From: Rhodosporidiobolus odoratus
Taxonomy: Eukaryota; Basidiomycota; Microbotryomycetes; Sporidiobolales; Sporidiobolaceae
NCBI GenBank assembly: GCA_034387635.1
Contig: JAOANU010000022.1
Span: forward strand, 124,001-188,000
Reading direction: 5' to 3'
Length of the DNA stretch: 64,000 bases
The position numbers were made by a program, and so were the translations under genes. Under the pieces are notes generated by a model. That model ran no database searches, had not been told where the DNA came from, and was given only the letters and a program-made list of their open reading frames with translations. How positions within the stretch are numbered: the stretch's first letter is position 1; each line of letters begins with the position of its first letter. Of this stretch, positions 33,807 to 46,443 are shown in pieces.

Positions 33807-36506
33807 ATGCCCAAGAAAGGAGCCAAGCGAAGAAAGACACGCACTCACGTACGCCTTGCTTCCTCTTTGTCCCGCTCCTCGAGGAGGAGCAGCATGCTGA
33901 ACCTCATCGCCTCTCCCTCAACTAACTCGACTTGATCGAAACCCTGCCACCTGAACCGCAACATACACACGCTTATCCGCAATGCATGCTATCGCACACG
34001 CTCCTGCCGTCTCCCACCCGTCACTTCCGGTACCCCACCTTGCCCACCTCGACTCTCGCCCAACTCGACTACTCTAGGTCAAGCCCCCGGCAGCCGATGC
34101 TCCTGGTGCGCAGAAGACTCCCAAGTCGTTCGTCGTCAAGAGCGGTACAGTCGGAGGCAGCGTTGGGCAGTTGACAAAGGATGTCAGGCGGGTATTGGAA
34201 CCGAACACGGCGACGAGGTTGAGGGTGCGCCATGAGTCTCTCTGACCTCCAACCTCCAAGTCGTCGTCATAGCTGCGCTAGAATTGCGATAGTCGTCGTG
34301 CTCTGAGGCTCTGCAGCCTCACAAAGCTAATCCTCGATTTCACCTTCTCCTTTTCTTGGACACGCCTCGCAGGAACGGAAAGCCAATCGATTGCGCGACT
34401 ATGTCTCCATGTCCGGCCCTCTCGGCGTCACCCACCTTATGGTGTTCTCGCAGCCGTCCTCGAACGACTCTCTACCTACCTCATCCACCTCGACCTCCCA
34501 AGACCCGAAAGGCCGGGAGGAAACCGGCGAGGAGCGCGCTGAGCGTTCCCTGCTAGAGGGAACCACGACGGTTAACCTTCGGCTCATCAGGCTCCCTCGA
34601 GGTCCGACTCTGAATTTCAAGGTGCTGCGGTATTCACTAGCGCAGGACGTGCTGAGGATGGCGAGGCGACCACGAGCGGTTGGACGCGAATTTGCCGAAG
34701 CCCCTCTAGTACGTATTCATACTTTTGCGCTGTGCACCTCGGGGATATTGACGAGGCTCTTCTTGCAGCTCATCCTTTCTGGCTTTGGTGGAGAAGATAA
34801 GCAGCTCAAGCTTATGACCACCGTCTTTCAGAACTTGTTCCCTCCTATTCATGTACAGACGGTGCGTACCATCCTCGAATTTGAATACCTGTAGCGGCCT
34901 TGACTGACTTTGCCCTCCTTCTGCCGTCAATTCGCGCTTTGCATGCGTTGCCCTACCTTCACTGCTTCCAGATGGCCCTCTCATCCGCCCGTCGCGTCGT
35001 TCTTCTTTCTTACAACGCTACAACCCGCACCATCGACTTCCGACACTACCTCATCTCGGTTCGTCAAGTCGGAGTCTCCAAGTCGGTCCGCAAGATCATC
35101 GCCGGCTCAACAAACAACAAAGTCGTTCCCCTTTCCCGGAAACGCTCGCTGCCCGCGGCCAGCGATTCGGAAGCGACAGACGACGACGAACGGCAGGTCG
35201 TTCCCCGACCTACGGCGAGCAAGGCGAAGGGAATCCTCGACCTTAGTCGTGCGGATGATATCTCGGATTACATTCTGCGACAAGAATCGATGGGCTTCGT
35301 TACGTCAGACTCGGAGGTCAGCGACATGAGCGACGCTGGGTCTGCTTCAGGGGGAAGTGACAGCGAGGCGGACGAGAAGAAGGGGAAGGTCAGGCTTGCG
35401 GGAGACTATGTCGGACGAGGCAATAGGGGAAAGGGCGTTAGGGGCGAGAAGAGGGCGGTGAGGCTGGTCGAGTTGGGTCCGAGAATGGAATTGGGGTTGA
35501 TCAAGGTTGAGGAGGGAGTCGGAGAGGGCGAAGTCATGTTTCACGAGATGGGTACGTCGCTTTTCTCAGTATTGCCTTTCCGACGCTGTATTGCTCTGCT
35601 TCTACGACCGGCTTCTCGTGCTTTAACTGACTTGTCTTCCCTCCCATATCACCCCTCTTTCCGCGACTACCTTCTGCGCTGCCCTACAATTTACCCTCAT
35701 CTCGGCCGTCCTTCCCATGGTCACACACAGTCCACAAGACCAACCGTGAGGCTTCGGACCTTGCCAAGGTTCACGCCGCTCGACGCAAACTTGCCGCTGA
35801 ACGCCGCGCTCAGCAGGAAGCGAACGTGGCCGCGAAGAAGGCGGTCAAGGGCGACAAGAAGAGCGTCACTATCGCTGGCGAGGACGGGGAAGAAGAGGGA
35901 GAGGAGGATGACGAGCACAAGATTGATTCGGACATCGAGTTCGACTACGAGAAGGAGCATGGGTTGCCGGTCGATGACGAGGAGCTATTAGACGATGACT
36001 CGGACGACGACGAAGGGGCCGAGGGTGAGGATCAGGATATGGCTCCCGACTCTTCGGCTGGCGAATCGGAAGAAGAGCAGGATGAGGCAATGTGGGACGA
36101 CGAGGAGGATTCCGACACCGACCCCATTTCTCTCTCTGAGGCTCACCTCCTCGACGAAGAAAAGTACGCCCGTCCGCCACCGCAGAAGAAACGCCGCGCC
36201 GGTCCCGCTTCCTTCAGCACGAAGCAGTTCAAGCGCGTCGCCGAAACCGATCAGCGCAAGGCTCTGCCAGCGAGGGGTATTGCACTGGCGCGAGGACCGA
36301 CGAAGAAGGAGAAGAAGCGAGAGGAGGACAAGGAGAAGCGAGCACAGCGAGGAAAGCCCAAGATCGAGGGCAGGGCACGGTACGAAGATTTACAGGCGGG
36401 CAAGGAAAGCGGCGCCGGTGGCGCAAGTGCAGGAGGCGGAGGTCAGACTGGAGGGGAGAAGAAGAAGAGGGGGGCAAGAGGAAAGGGCAAGGGAGGGAAG
36501 AAGTAG
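33807..36506 (+). CDS. SSF1: Ribosome biogenesis protein SSF1/Peter Pan (Brix domain)
   Basis: Six exons (33807-33848, 34078-34224, 34373-34708, 34769-34861, 34972-35551, 35731-36506) sum to 1974 nt for 657 residues. The start MPKKGAKRRKTRTH, then KTPKSFVVKSGTVGGSVGQL and ANRLRDYVSMSGPLGVTHLM, is typical of Ssf1/PPAN. The Brix domain continues through GPTLNFKVLRYSL, NLFPPIHVQT and RRVVLLSYNATTRTIDFRHY. Ssf1 acts in the nucleolus in 27S pre-rRNA processing, with Rpf2-like partners and Rrp15, during 60S assembly. The C-terminal 300 residues are strongly acidic, then Lys/Gly-rich, making the protein longer than the roughly 450 residues of yeast Ssf1. Such charged tails are common in nucleolar factors. 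Confidence 0.92.
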
Positions 36507-36928
36507 ACTTCGCGGGCGAAACGCGGTGTGCGAAGGCGTTTCCCCCCTCGTCTCCTCTGCGTCATCTTCGATCCCTCCCTTCTGCTTTGCTTACTCATAT
36601 CGCAAAGCTCGCATTCTCCCTTGCGGGCGAGCAGGTGCCTTAGGCTTCGTCGCGGCCGCCTGTTTTCACTAGCAAAGTCAAGCGCACTTTTCCAGCCTCC
36701 TTGACAAGCCGAATAAGCGTTATCAGGCTTGTTTGGGCCGCTCACCGCCAGTCGCCCCAAGCGACGTCTCGGCGAAGTCAAGGAAGTCCAAGCAAGGCGT
36801 TCCGCGGACGTCCCGGTTGTACCGACACCTGTTCGTCCTCGCACATCTTGCCCTCACGGCTTGCCTGATCTTCTCGACCCTGTTACCCCATATTGCGCCG
36901 CACAGGCAGCAAGGCTTGCCGTACCAGC
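36507..36928. other. Intergenic region between SSF1 and PQ-loop-like gene A
   Basis: A 422 bp spacer between two plus-strand genes. Nothing beyond presumed 3' UTR and promoter was seen. Confidence 0.4.
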
Positions 36929-39422
36929 ATGCTGACGACATTCGAACTCGTCTCCGGCCTCCTCGGATATTGGGCGAGTACGTCCCATTCCTGCCTCGTG
37001 ATCATGACTCTTCGACTACTTCGTCTCAGCAACACGGGTGCAGCTCGTGAACACCCACTGATGAGCCTTCGAGAACGTTGAGCAGTGGGAACCGGAATGT
37101 TCGTCTACTCTCGACTTGCTTTTCTCCTTCATCTCAACCTATCCCGCCAGTGAGACGCCATCTCGTGCGGCGAGACTGACCGACTGGCGCACGCAGCTGG
37201 CTCTTCGCGCCGGAATGCTGGAGCTTCTACAAGAAACATATCAGGGACAAGAAGCCGGTCGACCGTGCGTCTCAGCTTGTCTTTCGTCACTCTGCACGTC
37301 GACGGCCGCTCAGGCTGACCGGATCCTCGAACCTTGCAGTCAATCCCGAACTTTTTGGGTTCTTCGCGTTCTGGTTGACGGGTGAGCTGGTCAATTCTTT
37401 AGTCCAGAAAAGCCTGAAAAACTGGCTGAACCGATGGACACATCCTTCTTCCCTTCTGCAGGCGACTTTGCCCAGCTTATAGCGCTGCTGGTAGTAGGAA
37501 AGTACCAACCGCAGCAGGTCATCCTCTACATGTAAGTCTAGCTGACCTCGTGCGCTCAAGAATCGAGATTGACACCCTTGCCGTGGTACAGCATTGTCGC
37601 CGTCGTCGAATCGTCAGTTTCTTTTCTCGTTTCAGATTGCGCTTAGTCTCATCAAGTGCTGACAGGCCCGCTTTGACTTTCAAGAGTCCTTCTGGGCCTA
37701 ATGCTGATCTTCAAGAAGCGCAACGGTCCATTACCCAAGCCTGCGCGCAAGATCAAGTTGCCGGCTATCAGTAGCGCCCTGGCCATCAGTCTCGCCGAAC
37801 TGAGCGCCACGAGAATGCCGCCAGGAAACACCGACCTCGAGAGGTTGAGGGAGAAACAAAGGCGTGATACGGAACTTCGCACATGGGCAGAAGGGGCAAA
37901 ATCGCAGCGGGGGTGGATGATCCAGGGTAGTGGCCTCATCGTACGTCTCTCTAGTACGCCGAACCTTGCGATTTGCGCCGAGTTGACAGCAATGTGCTTT
38001 TCGACAGACTGTACTCTTTATCTTCGGAACGATCTGGGGATTGACCGAGCTTCGACTGAAGGAGACGCACCATCCACTCGAAGTCTCGGAGAGACCTGAT
38101 TCGACCGTCACGTGGGCAGCGTGGTATACTGCGTGGTTCGGTGAGCTACTTCTTTCTCCCATCTTTACCTGAAGAGTGGCTTATCTGTCCGGTGCGCACC
38201 TGTTGCCCCTCTGCTGTGCAGGTTTCGCGTGTTGGGTTATTCCTCGGCTCATCAACATTGGACGCGCTTTTTGGTATAGGAGACCTGAGAGCATTACCGT
38301 CGAGAGTGAGCAGCCCCTCGGCATTTCTTGCCCAATCTGACCGCCTGTGGCTCACGCATCCATTCTTTTTAGGTGTTATCCTCGGTGCCATCACACACGG
38401 TTTCAATATCGGCGTCAGCTGCCTTTCATGCCGTGTCCTCCGGAGGATTGAGTTAGCCGTGCAGATGTACTGACCTTTTTTCTACCTATCAGGCCGTGGT
38501 CCTCGTCAACTATGAAGACGACCCGCTCCATGCCCAACTCCCTTTCGTCGCGACCTCAGCGGTCTGTATCTGCCTCGATGCTTTCCGCCTCTTCCTCACC
38601 TACATCTTCAGCAAGGCCGTCGTTCTTCCGCCCTGGGAGAACTTCCTCGGTATCATCCACTGGCACGGTTCAGATCTTCCCCTCGACCCCCGCCACAAGC
38701 CGCTACAGGAGAAGAAGGAGAAGAAGAAGAAGGAGAAGAGATCCCGAAGCCGCCGCAACTTTATCCTCCATCCAGACGATTCAAGCTCCGGGAACGAACA
38801 CGAGCCGCTCGTCGACCCGAACAACCCAGGACTACGCGAAAAGCACCGGCTGGAACTCAGACAAGCCGCTCTTATGCCGCCCGGGCCAGATCTGGAATAC
38901 ATGGGCACCGCTGCAAATTCGAACTGGCTCCAGGAGCGCAGGATGCGGAAGAAGGCGAACAGGAGATTCTTGCAGGAGGATACGCCTTTCGTCGACAGGC
39001 TCGTTGATCGGAATGAACGAATGGTCGAAGCGCACGCGGACCTCGAGAACCGGCAGCCATTACGCCGCAGGGTGGAGGAGGACTGGGTTCGTAAACACCC
39101 GGACGGCCCTTACGATCCTTACGACCCTCAGCACCCAGATCTCCGTCGCCACATGGACCAGGATCTCGCGCGACATGGCGAGCTTCAAAATTTGATCGAT
39201 AGTGCAGAAACGATGGCGGAAAGAAGGCGGTTGGCAAAGAAGAATGCAACCTTTCAAGGGAGGAAGGAGGAGCACAAGATCACTAAGTTGCGCCGAAGAC
39301 GACTGGAGTCGACTGGCGTCGATGGTGGTTTGGATAGCGAGTCGGGGTTGTCGGAGAGTGAGGAGGAGCGAGATCGGCAAACAGCGGGAAGTCAGCGTGT
39401 TCGGAGTGTGGGTCAGCGGTAA
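36929..39422 (+). CDS. PQ-loop-like multipass membrane protein, paralogue A
   Basis: Eleven exons (36929-36977, 37086-37149, 37197-37264, 37340-37381, 37462-37531, 37592-37612, 37685-37940, 38008-38140, 38222-38305, 38373-38413, 38493-39422) sum to 1758 nt for 585 residues. The first PQ-loop-like unit is WLFAPECWSFYKKHIRDKKP followed by FWLTGDFAQLIALLVVG. The second is ACWVIPRLINIGRAF with ITVESVILGAITHGFNIG. PQ-loop proteins are seven-helix carriers or receptors of lysosomal/vacuolar and other membranes; here Pro-Glu and Pro-Arg replace Pro-Gln, so substrate and location are open. A long charged, Lys/Arg/Glu-rich cytosolic tail follows the last helix. Intron positions match paralogues B and C, except that one intron present in both is missing here. 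Confidence 0.65.
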
Positions 39423-39896
39423 CATACGTATGGAAATGAAGGCATTGCATAATGAGCATCTCGACCGTCTCGGACGAGATGGAAAAAGCTTCGCATGCGA
39501 TCCGTTTCTCCTCTCGCTCACGACCTTTTCCTCCTTCGCGCAAACGGTGCTAGTGCCAAAGGCGTACTAGACCGACAATGTACCAGCTCTGGAACGGCAA
39601 CACGACCGCATCTGCCCGGCCACGTCGATACAGCGGATGCGGCGGAAGACGTAGCTTGAGCTGAGCTATCCACGGAATGTCGCAGTCACTGGCGTGACCT
39701 TGCTCACGCAACTCGCCCGTGCCAGTTGCGTGCCAGCTCGCATTGTCCACGGACCGCCTCCCTCGGTGTACATAGTTTTTTCTCGGTTCCTTCGGTTCAC
39801 CGCCTCATATGGCGCAATACCAGCTCGCCAAGTCCATGGCTTGCGCTGGCTTGCGCTTCCGACAATGCTCTCTTCCGACCCTTGCTAACAACGACC
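39423..39896. other. Intergenic region between PQ-loop-like genes A and B
   Basis: A 474 bp spacer between tandem paralogues on the plus strand. No coding exon was identified; it probably carries a 3' UTR and the promoter of gene B. Confidence 0.4.
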
Positions 39897-42645
39897 ATGC
39901 CGCTTAGCACGGCGGGAATCGTTCAGTCTGCCTTCGGTTGGTACTCAAGTGCATATTCCTCTGCAGCGACTCTACTTTTTGGACTGGACTGACGTTATCA
40001 CCCCCCTAGCTGCTTTTGGAGCGGTCGGTCCTCTACTGCCAGATGCTGTCGGCGCTCTCAACTGACGACTCGTCTCGGTTCAGCTCATCTTCTACCCCGA
40101 GTTTCGCGCTACCTTTCGACAGAAGCCGCATAAACTATCGCGAGATACATTCGTCAGCCTCGTCTCCCCCTTCCTCCATAGACGAGGCATGCCGGCTGAC
40201 TCCCGCCCCCTCATTTGTATGCGCAGGTCTTTTTCATCCTCTGGTGCGCCCTACATCGAGATGCAGTCGCTGCTGGCTTGCTTACGTTTGTCGCCCTTTG
40301 CCCACAGGCTCATTGGCGATGCCGCTCAACTCGGGGGTCTGTATCTCTCGGGCACGGGAAGCCAAACTGAAATCGCGCTGAACTATACCATCGGTGTTCT
40401 TGAAACGTACGCTGCCTTACTCGCGCTCGCACTGCCGCACTGATCACCGCACTTCTTGACAGGCTCATGCTCCTCCTCTTACTCTTCTATGCCGGAAAAC
40501 TTGGCTACCAGCCGGAGAGCTACAAGATCAAAGTCGCCGAGGACGAGGAAGAGGCTGTGAAGAATCGGCGACGCGGAGTCGGGGCGACTCTCGTTCGCTC
40601 TCATACCGCATGGCTGCGTGATGCCGAATTTCTGCGTGAGCGGGGCGAACCACCCGGCAAATTCTTCGATAAGCTCTACAAAGACCAAGACGAAGATGCG
40701 GCCGGTCCGCCCGGGACGGCATCAATGCCTCCTTACCACAATCCCCTGGAAGGCTCGAAGTCGTCGGCGCCTATAGGGTTGTGGCAAAGACTGGTCCTGT
40801 TTTGGGCGAGATGGGAGTTGCCAATCGTCCTCCTTGTGCGTTACGACCTTTGACCTTGCGGTTTTAGCCATCCGTGCTGACAACTCTGTGGCTGTCCCAT
40901 CCCTGCTCGCCCTTGCAGACCGGTGTATGCGCGGCTACCGTTGTGTGGTATCTCAAGAGCTTCCGACACAGGGCTACCGAGAACGACGAACATTCCGCCG
41001 TGCTACCCGAGACTATGGAAGAAAAGATTGCTATCTTCTTACTGAGCATTGGTGCGTCGTCTTTCCGTCCAAGGATTGTGGATTTTGGCTGACTTGTGTG
41101 ACTGTTTTCGTTAGGTGCTTTCTGCTGGAGTACGCCGGACTGTCCAGCATCCATCCCCACGAAGCCGTTCCTGACAGACGGTTTCTCCACGCAGTCTTTC
41201 CTCGTTTGCTGAACATCGTCCGTTCCTACAAGCGCAAGCAGCCAGAAGTAAGCAGCCTTTCTTCACATCTCGACATCGTGTGGGAAGTGTTGCCGCGCTT
41301 AGTGCCTGACATCCTTTTTTCCGAGCAGGGCATCACAGTATACGGTATCTTCACGATGGGAAACGCCCACCTGTTCAATATCATTGTACGTTCCGTTCCT
41401 TCCTCCGTACCCCTTCTTGCCGCTCGCTCTGGCCTCTGCATCGTCGGCTCATCACGAACTGAACGTGCAGAATGCCACGATCTTCAACTGGCGTCCCCAA
41501 GCTTTCGCCGCGAAATCACCTTACATCCTCAACTCGGTTTTCTGTTTAATTCTCGACCTCATCGTAAGCTACCTCTGCGACACCTCTCGCGCCTTGCCTG
41601 CTCGTTCTCGCCCGTACTGATCTTCCGCTTCATCGGCTCAATCTCGCAGCGTTTCTATCTCAAGCACCGCTACCGCAACTACGACCCCGAAGCCGATCGA
41701 CACCCGCTCTACGCTGAAACCAACGCAGAGTTCTGGGAAAAGCACGACCGACACCTTGGTGAAGCGCCTCCGACGTTCAAGAGTACCCAAGCGTACCTCA
41801 AGAATCGCCCCACCCGCCGACGTGACAAGATCATAGATCACGTTCGGAATCAGCGGAGCAATTACCGTCGGTTCAGCGATAGTGACACCCACGACGAGGA
41901 AAGCGCCCATGAGTCTCTGTCAGGGGCAGATCGTCCACCTTCGAGATCCCGTAGTACGCCGAACAGCAATCGATCTCGACTAAGACAATATTCCCCTCGA
42001 CCATCCAGTTCTGGCTCGTCCGCCCACGACTACTCCTCTCCCGAATCTCACTCCCCCTCCGACTCTGGATCCGAATCCGACGCCTCGGATCCGTCCTCTC
42101 TCACCCACGAGCAACTCCGAGCCAAACGCCTGTTCCTGTCCAAACTTCGAACCAAATACCCCGAAATCCATAGCGAGATCGACACGCTCAATTCTCGACG
42201 AGCACAGGCTGTGCAGAGGGAACAAGCGTTCAAGCACGAGTATGAAAAGGCCGGGTTCCCTCTTCACGTCGATCGGATCCACCTCAGCGGAACTCAACGC
42301 ATCCTCTATCCGAAATTCCTCCGACAAGCCGAAGCGCTCGACCAACCCGAATCCAAGGATTTGTCCTGTTTCAGGCAGTTGAGGTCCAAGATTGATCAGG
42401 TTCAAAAGACGATGGAGGAGAATGGTAAGTGGAACCTGCAGGGGAAGAAAGATTGGGAGGCTTTGGACGAACATTATTGGAGACTTAGGAGGGAGGATCA
42501 AGAGTTGGACGAGTTGAGGAAGGAGAGGCATGAGAGGTTCAAGACTTTGCCTGATGGGGTTGGTGAGAGTGGGATGGAGTTTACGAAACCGTCGATTGGG
42601 TCGCTCAGGGATCCGAGGCGTCCTCGATCGGTGGCGCGAGAGTGA
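39897..42645 (+). CDS. PQ-loop-like multipass membrane protein, paralogue B
   Basis: Twelve exons (39897-39948, 40010-40023, 40084-40152, 40227-40243, 40308-40406, 40463-40835, 40919-41051, 41115-41129, 41195-41247, 41329-41385, 41471-41563, 41650-42645) sum to 1971 nt for 656 residues. The first unit is LIFYPEFRATFRQKPHKLSR, then VFFILWLIGDAAQLGGLYL. The second is FPRLLNIVRSYKRKQPE, then GITVYGIFTMGNAHLFNII. A last helix pair (SPYILNSVFCLILDLI) leads into RFYLKHRYRNY and a long tail, rich in Ser and acidic residues with a coiled-coil-prone end. Exons 2, 4 and 8 are only 14, 17 and 15 nt. They are supported by the same sizes and phases in paralogue C. Function is unknown; a membrane transporter or receptor role is inferred only from the fold-like motifs. 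Confidence 0.7.
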
Positions 42646-43047
42646 GAGGATCAGCAGTGAGAGGTCTGAGGAGTGAAGGAACCCGGCGGTAGAAATAGCA
42701 TGAGCGTATTGCACCATAGCGCCATAGAATCGTCTTGGAGTCCTTTCTCCTTCGCGAGCGGAAGGCAGACCTTGCCCACGTCTGCCTTCCGCTCGCGTAG
42801 TCGTTCGTAGAGACGTAACGCGCGGTCGCATTGGCTCCCGGACCGCGACCGCCAGTTCTCGAACCGCCCGGCTCGTAAGACTCAGGATGGAAGCGGCAGA
42901 AAGCACGGCGAGCAGCGATCGCAGAGTCAAACACCGAGTCCGACTGAGTGCGGACAAATGCTGCTTTTTTCAAAAGTCGAGTTCTACGTCGGGTCTGCTG
43001 CGTATGTAGCGGACCGAAACCAATACGAAGGAAGCAGAGATCGGAGA
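42646..43047. other. Convergent 3' region between PQ-loop-like gene B and mL44
   Basis: The two flanking genes converge here. No gene or structured element was recognised. Confidence 0.4.
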
Positions 43048-45138
43048 TCACCTCGTCTCGTGCTCAACTGCGCCGAGTAGAAGTCACGCAAAGAATCGGC
43101 AAAGTGTCAGCACACTCCGCAGTTTCCACACGGAGTAGGGCGGGAGAAAGAAGAAGAAGAAGAAGAAGAAGAAGAAGAAGAAGAAGAGAGGAGAAACGAG
43201 GGAGCACGGGCCAAAAAAACAAAACGCACCTTCAGTCCACCCTCCCTGTCCCTCCCACCCCTCAAACACCCCCTCGCCATCACTAGGCAACCCACCCTTC
43301 TTCCTCTCTCCAGCAAGGTACATCCTCCTCAGCGCATCCTCACTAGCCCTCCACTCACTCATCCTAATACTGCTTCCAAACCCTTCCCCCAATTTAGTTT
43401 TGCCGCTAAACGCTCCCGAAACAAACACGGGGTGAGCAGACAGACGACCGGACTCTTTCAGGAGCGAGTGACGGAGCGTGGGGAGAGAGTGAGCTTGGAG
43501 GGAGAGGGAGAGGACTCGGGTTGGTTGGGTGAATTTGAGGAGAGGGGTTAGGTCGGATGAGGCGGAGGGACTGGGGAGGGTCGTAGTCGAAGGAGGGACG
43601 AGACGGGAGAGGAAGTGAGAGTGCACAAAGGACCGAGCAGAGGTCAAGCCGTGGGTTTGGTAGATTGCACCGACAACGGCGCGGGCTACCGAGGCGAGAG
43701 CGTCTTCGAAGAGGACGGCGTCTTTCGTAGGAGAGGTGGGCTGCGCAGCGCGAAACGGGAGGAAAAAGTCAGCTGCAGACGCTAGAATGACCAAAGAGAT
43801 GGTGGAGAGAAAAGGCCTAAAAGGGCGCAGCTCACCTTGCGGTTCCACCTGACCAACCCAGCTCCAGCCGCTCCCTCCCTCGCCCCAACTTCACTCCCGA
43901 CCTTCCTGCCCCCTCCGCGTCCGCCAACCAGATGTCCATAAGCCCTCTCCTTCCTACTCACCTTACCCTCATCCTCCCTCCCAACCAAAGCTCTCTCCAA
44001 CCTACTCGGTCCAACTCCCCAACTCGCACTAGCAACCTGAGCCAAACTCTTGGGACCGACATACAAGGTCAAAGCGGCTTTCGAAGCGCGAGTAGGGAGG
44101 TTGGGAAACGATTGAAGCAAGAGTTCAGAGGCGAACGTTCCTAGGAGAGCGTTTCCGACGGCGGCGAGAGGACCGTTGTGCGCGTGGACCGGGGTCGTGG
44201 TTGCGGAGTCGGAGAGGGGGAGGTCGTGGAAGTTGGTGAAGCGACGGGTAGAGGAGGAAGAGGAGGGGGAGGGGAGAGTGTCTTGCACTTGACGGACCCC
44301 GTCCCAGAAGGATTCGTGAATGAGGGCTTGCTCAATCAGGGGGAGGTTTGCGGCGAGGGAGGAGGAAGAGCCGTCTGGGGTGGAGAGAGCGAGGCGGGAA
44401 GCGAAGGCGGAGAGGGCGGATTGCGGAGGCGGGGTGGTGTACGAGTAGAGGAGGGAAAGCTGGGAAGAGGTCAAGGGCGGGGGGACGAAGGTTTGTTGAT
44501 CGGCAAGTAAATCTTGCGGTTCAGGCGCTGGAGAGTGCTCGACCGGTGACTCGGTGTCGGCGCCGTCGGGGTCGGTGAGGCCTGATGAAGGAGCGCTGGT
44601 GCGAACGACCTCGTAGGGAATGGGAGGCCGGGAGGTGACACCGGTTGCGGGGCGGGCAGTAGAGGTAGAGAGAGGACGGGCTGTGAAGAGCAAGGTGTCA
44701 GTATGGCTTGTGTACGGGGTGCGACTGGCTTCACGCGACTCGGTTGGAGCGGGAAACTCGAGGTAGTTCGTCGCACGTCCCGCGACTCTGGGCAATCGCT
44801 AGGGGGATATTGAGGCGCTGCTCAACCTGTTGGGCGGCTGCTGAACGCTTCTCGACGCGCTGGGGTGGTTTGGGCTCATCACCTCCTTAGGTCCATCTCG
44901 CCATGACTTGGCTCGTTGCACGGCCTGTGGGCCCAACCCGATGCTGCAGAGGGATTGCTAGAGCTTTATGAGAGTGAACGGTGCACTAACCTTGTGCTCG
45001 TGAGGCTTGCTGAGTGGGGATTGGCGAGTTTAAGGAAATCTTGCGGAACGACGAGGACAAGGTTGAAGTACAAGGTTGAGGTTGGCTAGGTGACTGTCGG
45101 AGTGCTTTACGGGCTGCTGTTGACCATGGTCTAGTCAT
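43048..45138 (-). CDS. MRPL3: Mitochondrial large ribosomal subunit protein mL44 (yeast MRPL3)
   Basis: Five minus-strand exons (45138-44991, 44911-44883, 44798-43836, 43740-43230, 43067-43048) sum to 1671 nt for 556 residues. The N-terminus (MTRPWSTAARKALRQ) is basic and Ser-rich, as in a mitochondrial presequence. A catalytically inactive RNase III-like domain follows: LIEQALIHESF, then NGPLAAVGNALLGTFASELL and NLPTRASKAALTLYVGPKSL. The second part continues with LFEDALASVARAVVGAIYQT. A double-stranded RNA-binding domain is at the C-terminus (GRLSAHPVFVSGAFSGKTKL, then ASEDALRRMYL). mL44 is a structural protein near the mitoribosome exit region. The 29-nt exon 2 acceptor and the last short exon are the least certain parts. 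The gene is embedded between two PQ-loop-like paralogues. Confidence 0.82.
43147..43187. repeat. (GAA)n trinucleotide repeat in mL44 intron
   Basis: An uninterrupted GAA/AAG repeat of about 13 units within the last intron of the minus-strand mL44 gene (43068-43229). On the transcribed strand it reads as a TTC pyrimidine tract. Confidence 0.9.
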
Positions 45139-45784
45139 CTTGACAGCCGTAGATGGAGCAAAGTACAACCGACGAGGTTAACCCAGTAATCAATAATTCC
45201 CTCTTTCTCTCTCCGTGTATACCTCGCTGACCGCTTGAATGGGCTGTACTCGAGTATGTTAGACTCTCGAGTGTCTCGGCCTCCGCCACAGACTTGTTGC
45301 GCCTTCGCACAACTAGCGCATCTCGTGCGCCAATTCCGCCGTTCACCTTCATCAACCACGTTCACTCGCACCTGCTCGTACCGCTTGTTCGCCCGCATGA
45401 GCATTCCTATCTCGTCGCTCATCTCGAATCCACAAATTACGCCTCGACCGCCCGCCGCCGCTACATCTCCTCGACCTTTTTCTCTCGACCCGGCCCCATC
45501 CTCGCCCAGTTTTTTTCCTTCTCGGTGTCAAACTCGAGGGACTACAACTTTCCCAGTCTATCCGTACGACCGCTTGCAAGACCCAGCTATGACAGTACCC
45601 CTCGATTCCACCTGCACCGACCTGAGCATAGACTACCCTCGGCTTGTCCGCGTCCTTGCCCGTTTCGCATCAATTTTTCCCCTCTCCCGTTTCAAGGCTG
45701 GATTGCACCGCACCCGCTCTACTTTGCCTGCTTTCCTGCTCCGGCCTCCTTTGCTGTTGCGCTGCTCTACAGAGCTTAGCCGCC
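45139..45784. promoter_or_regulatory. Divergent upstream region of mL44 and PQ-loop-like gene C
   Basis: A 646 bp region between divergent starts that must hold both promoters. Plus-strand open frames run through it (45235-45873 and 45294-45779) but lack an in-phase link to the gene C exons. They are read as chance frames in pyrimidine-rich leader DNA. Confidence 0.45.
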
Positions 45785-46398
45785 ATGATCAGCGCGTTAG
45801 GGTTGGCGAGTGCACTGACGGGGTGGTACAGCAGTGCGTCTTTACCTCGCTTGATCAGTCGTTGCGCTACTGATAAACCCCTCTCTTGAGCAGCTGCGTT
45901 CGGCGCGGTCAGCCTCCTCCAGCTCTCGCAGCCACGCACAGTGCACATACTAACGCGGCGTGTCCTCGGTCCAGCTCATCTTTTACCCAGAAGTACGAGC
46001 GACCATTCACAAGAAACCGCATGAGCTGTCAAGGGATACGTTCGTATGTCCCACATCGTCCTATATACACTGATTCAACGATCACGCTGACACAACATTC
46101 GCCGTGGCCTAACAGCTATTCTACATCTTATGGTATTTCTCCCTTTTGTCGCCTCTTTTTTTTCGCAGTTGGAACGCGGAACAAATCTAGTTTGCCTTCG
46201 TTTCCGCGTGTCGCGTACAGGCTTATCGGCGACGGCGCTCAACTCGCCGGTCTCTACATAGCCGGCAACCCCCTCCTCACTCAACTAATGCTAAACTACT
46301 CTATAGCGGTTCTCGAAACGTGCGTTCCGGCCTACCATCTCATCTCCATTCCGCTTACTTCACGACATACGACCACTAACCTGTCCATCTCTCACCTC

Positions 46399-46443
<45 letters not shown>

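Noticed and set aside
42605..42957. Minus-strand frames opposite the tail of PQ-loop-like gene B
   Set aside because: They are antisense to a well-supported exon and contain only low-complexity sequence.
45235..45873. 212-residue plus-strand open frame upstream of PQ-loop-like gene C
   Set aside because: It overlaps the true first exon in another frame, has no domain and cannot be spliced in phase to the gene.
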